Shown: one piece after another, positions 44,479-52,732 of the stretch
Numbering within the stretch: position 1 is the stretch's first letter
Layout: each line of letters opens with the position of its first letter
Assembly: GCA_934045075.1 (NCBI GenBank)
Contig: OW203736.1
Span: 20,871,805 to 20,935,804, forward strand
Length of the DNA stretch: 64,000 nucleotides
Direction: 5' to 3'
Source: Yponomeuta sedellus
Lineage: Eukaryota; Arthropoda; Insecta; Lepidoptera; Yponomeutidae
Notes under the pieces: generated by a model
The model's input: only the letters and a program-made list of their open reading frames with translations
Database searches by the model: none
Told to the model about the DNA's origin: nothing
Position numbers and translations under genes: made by a program

Positions 44479-44849
44479 TTAAAAGGTTACCCAGACGAGC
44501 ACTGAGTAATATAGATTTAATATATTATACTCGGGACATCCCATACTTTCGAGGTGTCTATATGAGAGACACTTTACCAAGCAAATCAAATAACATCGAG
44601 TGCGCTATCCTGAATCTAGATAATTCAATAAATCCGGGAACTCACTGGGTAGCCTACATTAAGATAAATAATTACAGCGTGTACTTTGATAGTTATGGTT
44701 TAAAACCACCTGTAGAATTAATCAAGTACTTAACAAAAAACACTAACGTTTATTATAGTTATATGAACTATCAACAAAACAACACCTATAATTGCGGTCA
44801 TTTATGCATAAAATTTTTAAAAACATTCTGGTTGAAACATTTATATTAA
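44448..44849 (+). CDS. Adenain-type cysteine protease (expressed by frameshift?)
   Basis: The frame is open from 44448 to TAA 44849, about 133 codons. Catalytic triad by motif: H in GTHWVAYIK (about 44640), D in YFDSYG (about 44688) and C in YNCGHLCIKF (about 44793), with QQNN before it. Adenain-like enzymes cleave capsid precursors at (M/I/L)XGX sites, which fits the GKGL motifs in the PLA2 protein. The family region LSNIDLIYYTRDIPYFRGVY lies upstream of the first ATG (44562), so that ATG would give a truncated protease. The start is therefore most likely by -1 frameshift from the PLA2 gene; a GTG start at 44454 is less likely in an animal. Confidence 0.85.
   Translation, partial: GIVRTFFKKLVKRLPRRALSNIDLIYYTRDIPYFRGVYMRDTLPSKSNNIECAILNLDNSINPGTHWVAYIKINNYSVYFDSYGLKPPVELIKYLTKNTNVYYSYMNYQQNNTYNCGHLCIKFLKTFWLKHLY
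44469..44475 (+). promoter_or_regulatory. -1 ribosomal frameshift site AAAAAAC
   Basis: A_AAA_AAC lies in the PLA2 frame directly before its TAG stop. The protease frame is -1 and open from 44448. The first ATG in the protease frame is at 44562, inside the conserved domain. Confidence 0.7.
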
Positions 44850-44880
44850 GAAATCATAAACTATTCTCACCATTATTACG

Positions 44881-45552
44881 ATGTCATTCACGCTATCAAT
44901 AACCGGTTGTAAACCAGCTTTGTCAACATTTTATTCGCCGGCTCTGCAGCTTGATGGTGAATATGAATGTGGGCTGATCTTTTTTTCGACGTTTAATTCG
45001 ATTCCTAACATAGAATGCTACAACAACAAATTTCATTATGGCGACAACGAAATGATTGAAATACCCGAAGGATCATACGAGCTATTAGATATAAATGACT
45101 TTTTAAAAACAAATTTAGTAGACTGTACGTTTAATTTGATATGTAACAATAACACTTTGAGCACAAAAATAATTTGTTCAAAAGATATTCATTTTGAGAA
45201 ATCCGGTTCAATCGGAAGGATATTGGGTTTTGGAAATCAGACTCTTAAAGCTAATATATTACATGAGTCTCTCTTCCCTGTAAACATTCTACCAACAACC
45301 ATCGTTCGAATAGAATGTGATATCGTGAGCGGATCGTACATAAATGGGAAGCCTAGCCATATAATTTACGAATTTGCACCTAATGTACCGCCAGGGTACA
45401 GGATTATAGAAATCCCAAAAAATTTGATATATTTCCCAGTAAATCAAAATACAGTTAGCGAGATTAATATAAGGATTTTGGATGCAAATAACAACCTTAT
45501 AAATCTACGACAAGAAGAACTACAGTTATATTTACACCTAAGACGAAAATGA
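44881..45552 (+). CDS. Penton-like (single jelly-roll) minor capsid protein
   Basis: 223 residues from ATG 44881. The start MSFTLSITGC, then LQLDGEYECGLIFFSTFNSI, NNKFHYG, IPEGSYELLDINDFL and a late IRILDANNNLINLRQEEL, matches the penton-like protein family that I remember from insect Polintons. It would sit at the capsid vertices. Beta-rich, no signal peptide or membrane segment. The TGA stop overlaps the next ATG (ATGA at 45549-45552). Confidence 0.75.
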   Translation: MSFTLSITGCKPALSTFYSPALQLDGEYECGLIFFSTFNSIPNIECYNNKFHYGDNEMIEIPEGSYELLDINDFLKTNLVDCTFNLICNNNTLSTKIICSKDIHFEKSGSIGRILGFGNQTLKANILHESLFPVNILPTTIVRIECDIVSGSYINGKPSHIIYEFAPNVPPGYRIIEIPKNLIYFPVNQNTVSEINIRILDANNNLINLRQEELQLYLHLRRK

Positions 45553-45695
45553 TAGATTTCATAAATAAAACATTGGTACCCGAAACCAAAGATCTCAGTA
45601 CAACACATCCACCGCAACAGAAACCACCTGCTAAAAAGAAAAAACTGACTAAGGAAAATAAACAATTTCTCAGATACTTAAAAGTCATAAAATGA
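45549..45695 (+). CDS. 48-residue basic peptide between penton and hexon genes
   Basis: An ORF of 49 codons including the stop. It overlaps the penton-like gene by ATGA at its start and the hexon-like gene by ATGA at its end, exactly filling the gap. The middle is Pro/Lys-rich (HPPQQKPPAKKKKLTKENK) with a net positive charge of about +7, like a DNA-condensing core peptide or a nuclear signal. No homologue recognised. The perfect fit between two genes argues that it is real. Confidence 0.65.
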   Translation: MIDFINKTLVPETKDLSTTHPPQQKPPAKKKKLTKENKQFLRYLKVIK

Positions 45696-46906
45696 ATATC
45701 TTAAATATCTTGGATTCTTTCGCCTACGACAACAGCATTGAAAGCTACCAAATCCATTCGTATAAGCCCTACATTAATAGTTTTAACAAAAACGATGAAA
45801 TACGCATTCCCATCAATCAACAAGACTTATACGTCTTACCGTCACAGAGTACACTATACATCGAAGGTTCTATCACAGTGCACCGTCCAAATGGCGATAA
45901 AAAAGAGAGAGTGAGTAATATTGAGTTGGTGAATAATGCAGCGCTTTTTCTTTTCCAAGACATTCGATATGAACTAAATGGCGTAGAAATTGATAGGATA
46001 AAAAATGCTGGGATCACAACTACTATTAAATCATTGCTCTCGATGAATGAAAATGAATCAAAAATGTCACGGCTATGGGGGTGGGACATTGATGGAATAA
46101 AAAATACTACTGGTAATTTTTCCGCCTGTATCCCATTGAATAAAGTTTTAGGTTTCGCTGAAGATTATAATAAAATAATAATGAACTGTAAACATGAGCT
46201 GGTTCTTTTGCGTAGTAATACAAACCTTAATTCTATTAAATTAACCACTAATGAAGTGTTAGATGACATAACCATTAACAAAATTGTATGGAGAGTACCG
46301 CATATAAAAGTATCTGATCGTGAAAGAGTTAACTTGCTGAGATGTTTGGAGAAAGATAGACCTATCAGTTTAGCATTTAGGAATTGGGATCTCTATGAAT
46401 ACCCTCTTTTACCACAGACTACAAAACATACTTGGTCTATAAAAACCACATCTCAATTAGAGAAACCACGTTATGTGATTATTGGTTTACAAACTAATCG
46501 GAAAAGTTTAGGTATGAAAGACATGTCTCACTTTGATCATTGTTATGTACGTGATGTCAAGGTTTTTTTAAATTCAACTTACTTTCCATATGAAAGTCTC
46601 AATATTAAGTTTACTGAAGAAAGGTATATGATATTATATGAGCAGTACGCTAGATTCCAACAGTCTTACTATGGACGTCGGTGTGAGCCGTTGTTAAATC
46701 TGAAGGATTTCAAAGATAAAGCACCATTATTTGTAATAGATTGCTGCAGGCAAAATGAGACCCTGAAGACAGGTCCCATTGATGTTAGAGTAGAAATAGA
46801 GAGTGATTTAGAAATACCAGATCAAACTTCTGCTTACTGCCTCATACTAAACGATTGTGTAATCGAATATAAACCACTTTCTAACATCGTTAAAAAAATA
46901 ACATGA
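45692..46906 (+). CDS. Hexon-like major capsid protein (double jelly-roll)
   Basis: 404 residues. The N-terminus has NDEIRIPINQQDLYVLPSQS, TLYIEGSITV, LVNNAALFLFQDIRYELNG and VEIDRIKNAGITTTIKSLLS, which matches the first jelly roll of Polinton/adintovirus hexons as I remember them. The second half contains a WSIKTTSQLEKPRYVIIGLQ stretch and IDVRVEIESD. It would form the icosahedral shell. Intact; it overlaps both neighbours by 4 nt. Confidence 0.82.
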   Translation: MNILNILDSFAYDNSIESYQIHSYKPYINSFNKNDEIRIPINQQDLYVLPSQSTLYIEGSITVHRPNGDKKERVSNIELVNNAALFLFQDIRYELNGVEIDRIKNAGITTTIKSLLSMNENESKMSRLWGWDIDGIKNTTGNFSACIPLNKVLGFAEDYNKIIMNCKHELVLLRSNTNLNSIKLTTNEVLDDITINKIVWRVPHIKVSDRERVNLLRCLEKDRPISLAFRNWDLYEYPLLPQTTKHTWSIKTTSQLEKPRYVIIGLQTNRKSLGMKDMSHFDHCYVRDVKVFLNSTYFPYESLNIKFTEERYMILYEQYARFQQSYYGRRCEPLLNLKDFKDKAPLFVIDCCRQNETLKTGPIDVRVEIESDLEIPDQTSAYCLILNDCVIEYKPLSNIVKKIT

Positions 46907-47391
46907 ATTCTGAACATATTTTTGTAGATTTACAAGGATTTAGAGATTATAAAAATAATTTTATTATTAAAGAGTTTGCTCTCGCTACTAAAGAATTTAC
47001 TATGGTCTACTTGGTAAAACCTCCTTATCCATTTTCTACTTTATCAGATAGCGAAAAAAAGCAAGTTGTTTGGTTGGAAAAGAATAGAGGAATTTATTGG
47101 CGTGAAGGTTTTATTGACTACCGCGAATTTCATAGGTTAATTTATAGTTTATTGAGGAATAAGAAAATTTTTGTAAAAGGTTTAGAAAAAATCATGTGGG
47201 TAAATAAACTTTGTGGTGATTGTTGTGTTATTAATATCGAGGAAAATCAATGTCCTAATATAAAATACCTGCATGATAAATATAGTGTATGCAATTTTAC
47301 GTGTTTTTCTCACCACAAACAATGTGCGTTGAAAAATGTACTATGTGTCAAGAAATGGTTTTATGAAAATAATGTTATAGAATTTATTTAG
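46903..47391 (+). CDS. Conserved 162-residue protein, possible degenerate DEDD-exonuclease fold
   Basis: Starts MNSEHIFVDLQGFRD, then FIIKEFALATK, LVKPPYPFSTLSD, KIFVKGLEKIMWVNKL and a C-terminal HHKQCALKNVLCVKKWF. The FVDLQ start, the VKG.EK..W middle and the H..CAL..V end resemble motifs I, II and III of DnaQ-like exonucleases, with some acidic residues replaced. That reading is mine. Similar proteins occur in many insect Polinton-like loci in my memory; function unknown. AATAAA at about 47431 could end the transcript. Confidence 0.6.
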   Translation: MNSEHIFVDLQGFRDYKNNFIIKEFALATKEFTMVYLVKPPYPFSTLSDSEKKQVVWLEKNRGIYWREGFIDYREFHRLIYSLLRNKKIFVKGLEKIMWVNKLCGDCCVINIEENQCPNIKYLHDKYSVCNFTCFSHHKQCALKNVLCVKKWFYENNVIEFI

Positions 47392-47499
47392 AATAAGCAA
47401 GTATTTATGTAACTTTTTTATTGAAAGTAAGAAATAAATGTAAATGTATTTAAAAAAGAAAACATGTTTTATTTAATTAATTTTTAATTTAAAACGAAA

Positions 47500-47859
47500 T
47501 TAATAACTATTGCACATATTTTTAGAAATGTTCTTAACTACGTTTTCCACCATGTCCATTATTTCGTCTACAGGATCTATCACAACATATTGGGCACTTA
47601 ACACCGCACTTTCACTGTTTGTGTCCTTACACTCATTTAAGTCGAATACTTCTATTTTTATCAACCGATTTCCTCTTCTTGCCGCCTTGCTAACCACATA
47701 TGATGTAGACGTGGAGTCCTTTGCAACCCGTTTCCTTGAAGTCTTACTTTTCCGCTTCCCCACGTCTGATGGAGCCGGGTTTCGTATTTCTTCGACATCA
47801 CTATCGAACCCACTCAAAATATTTTGCGCGTAGTAGTAAGGGTCAGTCGGATCAGTCTC
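47500..47859 (-). CDS. Antisense gene in the Polinton, last exon or separate small gene
   Basis: Minus-strand frame ending TAA at 47500-47502, open up to the acceptor-like TTTTAG at about 47860. It starts ETDPTDPYYYAQ, has a basic middle (DVGKRKSKTSRKRVAKD) and ends EIMDMVENVVKNISK. The only start inside is a TTG, so it probably joins upstream sequence. The stretch from FDSDVEE to STSYVV resembles the upstream exon at 49119-49235 (SDSEFEFS to SSYVEE), which hints at an internal duplication. Function not recognised. Confidence 0.5.
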   Translation of the reverse strand, partial: ETDPTDPYYYAQNILSGFDSDVEEIRNPAPSDVGKRKSKTSRKRVAKDSTSTSYVVSKAARRGNRLIKIEVFDLNECKDTNSESAVLSAQYVVIDPVDEIMDMVENVVKNISKNMCNSY

Positions 47860-47861
47860 GC

Positions 47862-48222
47862 CTAAAATCTAAAAAAACTCGCCTCACTATTATCATACAG
47901 TGAATAAACTTGTTTAATAAATTTCTGTAATACGTCCCAGTGCGGTGTGTCCGTATCAGTCTGCAATTTTATTACCATCAACGCTTTTTTCCACCTCTCT
48001 TGAACGTTGGTACTTGCAGCATCGGTAGTGTTGTAGACCTTCAATTCTATATAGAATTCTCCTTCCGTCGTTGCTGTCCGACGAACGTGACCATTGGCGA
48101 CCCGCGTCACTAGACTCGACCCCAGTTGGTGCTGCTCGGGAGTCGCTTTAGCGACCTTCTCTGCGTCTCGCAAAATCCCGAAAAGATCTCCCACCGTCTT
48201 TTTCTTTAAGGTGCTTGCAGAC
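47862..48222 (-). CDS. Antisense gene in the Polinton, central exon
   Basis: The exon begins after a good acceptor (CTTTTACAG, minus strand, boundary 48222). Phase fits the exon at 49119-49235. Encodes LKKKTVGDLFGILRDAEKV, RVANGHVRRTATTEGEFYIE, then WKKALMVIKLQTDTDTPHWD and KFIKQVYSLYDN, ending at TAG 47862-47864. I do not recognise the domain. A GT...AG stretch of 26 nt separates it from the next open frame and would restore phase if removed, but it is too short for a normal animal intron. Confidence 0.55.
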
Positions 48223-48454
48223 CTGTAAAAGTGAACAATATATTTTAAAACATAAGTACCTTCATAAACTTATACCTATATTCCGATTGGGTAGGCTATC
48301 TATAGGAGATACACATACATTGAACGAGTATGAAGTGGATGATAGTTTAATATGAAGGGTACATATCTACTTTTGATCTATCCCATATATGTCATTCTTA
48401 ATAAGCAAATATCCCAAGTGATTCTTAATAAGCATATCTTACATGGAAAACAAA

Positions 48455-48560
48455 AATACTACGCGAAGCGGGTATCGAACCCACGACTAGTAAGATGCAA
48501 AGTAAACAGTCGACAGCATGTTAACCTTTACGAGTACATGCCTGCAATGTAATCAACGAT
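48455..48560 (-). repeat. tRNA-like SINE fragment (S5)
   Basis: Minus-strand GTGGGTTCGATACCCGC (T-arm/B box) with CTTCGCGTAGTA downstream. Confidence 0.5.
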
Positions 48561-48687
48561 TCAATGACTCAGCGGTGTGCTAGAGTCAAATGACGCGACA
48601 ACGTAACAACGAATAATATAACGAGACTAATTCTATTCCAGTAAACTTTTCCCTGGATGTAAACATTTACCGTAACGATCAATGTTA

Positions 48688-48895
48688 AGCCGGGTCCGCT
48701 GCGCCATGTTACGCGTGTTACAAAAAATGTAACACGTTATTAAAACAAAAATGGGGAGTGGTATTAACACTTTACGTGTTACGTAACGTAACGTTATATA
48801 ACAAGTACCTAACGTGTTATACCATGTCCCACTTTTATTATATTTAAGTGTTACGTTTTTTGTAACACGCGTAACATGGTGCAGCGGCCCCGGCT
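48688..48895. mobile_element. Foldback MITE (Harbinger-like TSD)
   Basis: Arms of about 50 bp (AGCCGGGTCCGCTGCGCCAT, TTACGCGTGTTACAAAAAA) and a TTA duplication at 48685-48687 and 48896-48898. A 3-bp TWA duplication is typical of PIF/Harbinger elements. Confidence 0.75.
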
Positions 48896-49118
48896 TTAGG
48901 CTATAGAAAATAAGGTTTAAGGGTCAAACCTATGGTTTGAATTATTAAGACGAATAAACAACTTTTAGTTATGAAACAAACAAATAAACAGTTGTTATCT
49001 CTTTCAATGTTCCAAGATTTTCATCAACAGCTTGATTACATCGAGGGAATCGTCATTTGAAACGATGTGTGAAGTGTACAATCATTTATAATAAACTATA
49101 GATGTATTGTATTCTTAC

Positions 49119-49235
49119 CTAACTGTCTCCTCAACGTAGCTCGATGCTTTGCGTTTGGAGCTGGTTGGAGTCTTTTGCTTCTTACTCGACTGCACAGCAA
49201 TAGGTACACCAGAGAATTCAAACTCGGAGTCAGAC
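49119..49235 (-). CDS. Antisense gene in the Polinton, upstream exon
   Basis: 117 nt between acceptor TTATTTCAG and donor TTAG|GTAAGA. Encodes SDSEFEFSGVPIAV and a basic KKQKTPTSSKRKAS, like a nuclear signal. The start codon is unresolved. A candidate first exon ends around 49450-49455, where ATG overlaps two possible donors (GTTAGT and the stronger GTAAGT); only the weaker one keeps an open frame. Confidence 0.5.
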
Positions 49236-49455
49236 CTGAAATAATAATAACATAGTTTTATACCAGTCTTATACATTTAACCTAAACGATTTATACACCG
49301 TATTGTAATTACTATACTAGATAAATGTAGTGACTGGAACATATTTTTTAGACATAGTTCGGGACATAGTTTTCATATAGGGACTAATACGGTTTAGTCA
49401 GTGGAACACGTAAAAAAAAAAAAATTAGGATGTAAATAAATATACTTACTAACAT

Positions 49456-50985
49456 TTTGATACCGATGGAGTGACTGGTAGCGAGGAAGTCGTAGATAAT
49501 TACACCACACGGAGACTGTACTGAACAGCGTTATCACGTTATCGGAAGTGATGAGAATTTTAGATAAATCAGGGTGTTATAGGTTTATATCCTAAATGTG
49601 TATGTTGTTTTTTTATTACAAGTACTGTAATGAAGTAAATGCGAAAATCGCCTTTATTTATAGGTGTATGAATATAGGTGATTGTTGATAAAAGTAATAC
49701 ATATTACTTTTTAGTATCGAACACCCAAAATTTTTGCTTTGCCTTCAAAAGTAGGTACTTAACCAAATCATCTTGACCGGTAGCAAGGTCAAGCCTATAT
49801 GTTATTCTCATAATGTCAGCACTATTTAATAGCTCAAGTTAATGTGGCTGGTTGCCATTGCAACATAATGTGACCAATATATCGATTATTGTAGGTAAGA
49901 TGTTTCGCAATCAGAAGCTTGCAACGGATCCAATAACGTTAACGTAGCAAATTCGTAGGTTTCATACCTAGGTAGGAGTAAATAGTCCTAGATACACATG
50001 TTGCAATTTACTTTAGATTTTCTTGATCTTAATCAGATAATGTTCGAATTGGGTGAATATTTCACTATAGCAGAAGAAAATAAACTGTTATTTCCAGTTA
50101 CCAGAAATCGGATGATGAGCTAAATAGGAAATTATAATTAATTCCTCTAGCTTATCCATAGAAAACATCGTATGATATCGATGAAATTACTATATAAATG
50201 TATTTCAGGATAAATAATACTTATCTAGGTATTCTTTATAAAGCATTTGGTAGACTCCACAATATTATGTGAAAGTCAAACATTAGGTATTAATGATACC
50301 TACAGCTAAATATTTTGATGCAACGAGTTTTTTCCGTGTGGATCTTAGACTAGAGTATAGCTAGTATAGTCAACCTTTGGTTATCTCTTATGTAGGTGAT
50401 ACATTAAAATATTATGACCCCTCTAAATTCTTTATTTATGGGTTATGTAAAATTTACTGTATTTATTTTACTGTATGTTACAGATAAATTTAGATAGAAA
50501 ATGAACGAGAACTGATGTTAGAAAACTGTTGAAAAAATATAAAACTATCTGCATAGGTTCAGTTACGTATAATGGGATGAGAATAATATCTTCAAGTTTC
50601 AATTAAAAAAAGACAAAATGCTGTCGGTCGTATTTACAAAATCATGATTTCTTAAAATACTTTAACATCAAGTCTTAAAAAAATAATAACATGGAAAATG
50701 CTTTATTACCGGAATACCTTTAAGGAATGTTCAAAGGAACCAACTTTTATAAATAAAACTGTACTTTTTGACAACATATTTTTTCTTACACCGTGTATAC
50801 TTCGTATCAAATTTATAACTCCTGCGTCAACAGCTAAAGGTTGACAATCCCTGCCAGCCACCTATCATATTCGCATTCGCGTTAACTAAAGTGACACGTT
50901 AGTAGGAAATAGATTTCCATTAATGAAAGTATACTTTTATGTGTCAGTGATATTATCATTAATTCACGATTTTACTTAAGTATAC
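49456..50985. other. Non-coding part of the Polinton
   Basis: AT-rich, only short chance frames. A polymerase gene would be expected in a full Polinton; no PolB motifs (YxxTD-like or KxY) were noticed in any frame over useful length. Confidence 0.5.
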
Positions 50986-50989
50986 CCAA

Positions 50990-51660
50990 GGATTCAAGTA
51001 ACTGTAGAAGTACATTTTTCCTACTGTGCAATGTTTTGTGTTTTCCGTAGTGAACGATAAACAGGAGACTTCAATCTGATCACTAACATTTTTGTGGGAA
51101 AAGTAAGGTATTCTTTGTGCCGACCATAAAATATGCCTAAAATACAAGTATTTCCTGGTTCTGCCAATCACCCAGTATTTGTGTCACATGAAAAGGATCA
51201 CAAAATTTTGTTGTGTTGGAATCACCTTTTTTACAATGGGAGACGTCAATCTGACTATAAAATACAGTTAAGACGAAAATGTTTTGTGTCACTGTTGCGC
51301 AAGAAGGTTCATCACATGAAGTCAATCTGATCACAAAGTAATTTGTGGTGCTGAATCTTTCTAACAGTGGGAGCCGTCAATCTGACCACAAAATATGATT
51401 AAGTTGAAATTGTACTTTTATGTTATTGTATGAAGGGCCATCACGGGAAGTCAATCTGATAACAAAATTTGTGGTGTTGTACCTTGTTCATGTGGGAGAC
51501 GTCAATCTGACTACAAAACAAACTGGGTTGAAAAAGCAAAGTTTTGTGTCACTGTTATGAAAAGTAGACACCAGTGGTGTTAAACTCATTCAGTGGGAGA
51601 AGCCAATCTGGTCACAAAACTATGACTGGGTAAATACAAGTATCACTTGGAATATTTCAT
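50990..51660. repeat. Iterated motif array next to the right Polinton end
   Basis: TTCAATCTGA at 51071, GTCAATCTGA at 51245, 51321, 51376, 51450 and 51501, and GCCAATCTGG at 51602, mostly followed by a YNACAAA stretch. Spacing alternates between about 75 and 53 bp, so the period is about 125-130 bp with two motifs per unit. Confidence 0.85.
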
Positions 51661-51936
51661 GTCATTGTCTTAATGAGGAAACCTAACCGATACCGCAAAT
51701 AATGTGTGCTGTTTTATCTAGTATATTACGAAACTGCACAAAACATAGCTAGTGGGTAAATACAATTCAGTTGAGCTTGGGGATCCTTTATTTAATTCAA
51801 CTCAGTGACTATGCGGACCTATCTCCACCAAGATGATGGTGAGTTGCATTCACTCAAGCTTCCTAGTGTCATTCGTTTTCATTGATGGAATTTATCATAA
51901 ACTGTGTAGGTTGCTCGTAAAATTATTGAAACTATA
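51661..51936. other. Non-coding spacer before the right repeat
   Basis: No open frame or motif recognised. Confidence 0.4.
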
Positions 51937-52077
51937 AATTAGAATCACTCGATGTTATTGGGTATTCTGGAATAGCTGTAATGAGTTTGAGAGAGCGACA
52001 AGCCGCGCCAACCGGCGCGGTGCGTCGTGAGCTCAAACGAATGGAAGCTGGTCCAGAATGCCCAATAACATCCTACT
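51937..52077 (-). repeat. Right terminal inverted repeat of the Polinton
   Basis: Inverse of the left repeat with about ten differences, most in the inner part; the same internal near-palindrome (CCGCGCCAACCGGCGCGG at the centre). Confidence 0.9.
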
Positions 52078-52084
52078 CCCGGGC

Positions 52085-52732
52085 TCCTTGGTCGGCTTTT
52101 GGCAATAAAGAAATTACTATCCCAATGTTCCATTTCAGTAGGCAAGCAATAAATTGTTATTGTAGGTAGGTACAGACGATAAAACATCAATCTTAAAGGT
52201 ATCTCCATACAAACTTTTCTTTACTATTTTGAAAAGTTATGTGTCGTATTAGTTACGATATTAATTTCTATTACACGAATATATCCGATTCTATCCGATA
52301 AGTAGTAGCCAAGGTATCTATATTCTAAAAGCTAACAGACTGTAGATAGGTAGATAGTTGCCACTGATGTAAAGGTTGACGTGATTTCGACTATAGTTAG
52401 ATATTTACAATGATCTGCTGAAATAAAGTGAAGGCAATGAATGAAGTCACTCACACACGCCACAAAGCGTCGTATTGGCATTGTACAAAATTCAAATCAA
52501 ATATCCGTTGGTGGTACCTGGGATTGATTGGAAAGAGCTTGGAATTGGATAACGATAGGATGTGGCATAATATCATGTCCATGCAAGGTATTATTGTGTA
52601 AGTATTCTGTGTCATATTATTTTATGTAGCCTATAAATATAAAATTGTCCCACTCCAGGGCGCAAGCCTTCTCTCTCAGAGAGAGTAAGTATGTGTTTAA
52701 TAATCGCGATTTGATCCTATTAGACGGGCTCG
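52085..52732. other. Flank of the Polinton without genes
   Basis: Contains the dispersed repeat 52270-52340, related to 31800-31875. Confidence 0.45.

Larger units (their letters stand above)
48223..49118. other. Intron of the antisense gene, holding a SINE-like piece and a MITE
   Basis: Non-coding. Contains a tRNA-like B-box fragment (48455-48560) and a foldback MITE (48688-48895), so other elements have inserted into the Polinton. Confidence 0.5.
40370..52077 (+). mobile_element. Polinton/Maverick-type virus-like element without visible PolB
   Basis: 11,708 bp bounded by inverted repeats that begin AGTAGGATG and end CATCCTACT. CCCGGG is duplicated at both sides (40364-40369 and 52078-52083). 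An AG start and a 6-bp duplication are Polinton rules. Ten plus-strand genes cover 40625-47391 and include ATPase, integrase, protease, PLA2, penton-like and hexon-like proteins, the adintovirus/Polinton virion set. One spliced antisense gene lies at 47500-49455. From 49.5 kb to the right end there is no long frame, and no PolB motif was seen. The insertion interrupts no recognised gene. Confidence 0.9.

Noticed and set aside
45444..45688. Minus-strand Phe-rich frames across the penton/hexon junction
   Set aside because: Shadows of the plus-strand penton-like gene and the 48-residue basic gene.
50990..51660. CRISPR-like array
   Set aside because: Motifs are short and imperfect, spacers are related to each other, and the setting is an animal nuclear element.
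49456..51936. Hidden PolB gene in pieces
   Set aside because: Only short unrelated frames on both strands; no polymerase motif noticed. A profile search would be decisive.
51945..52208. 87-codon minus-strand frame over the right Polinton end
   Set aside because: It runs across the terminal repeat into the flank and has no motif.
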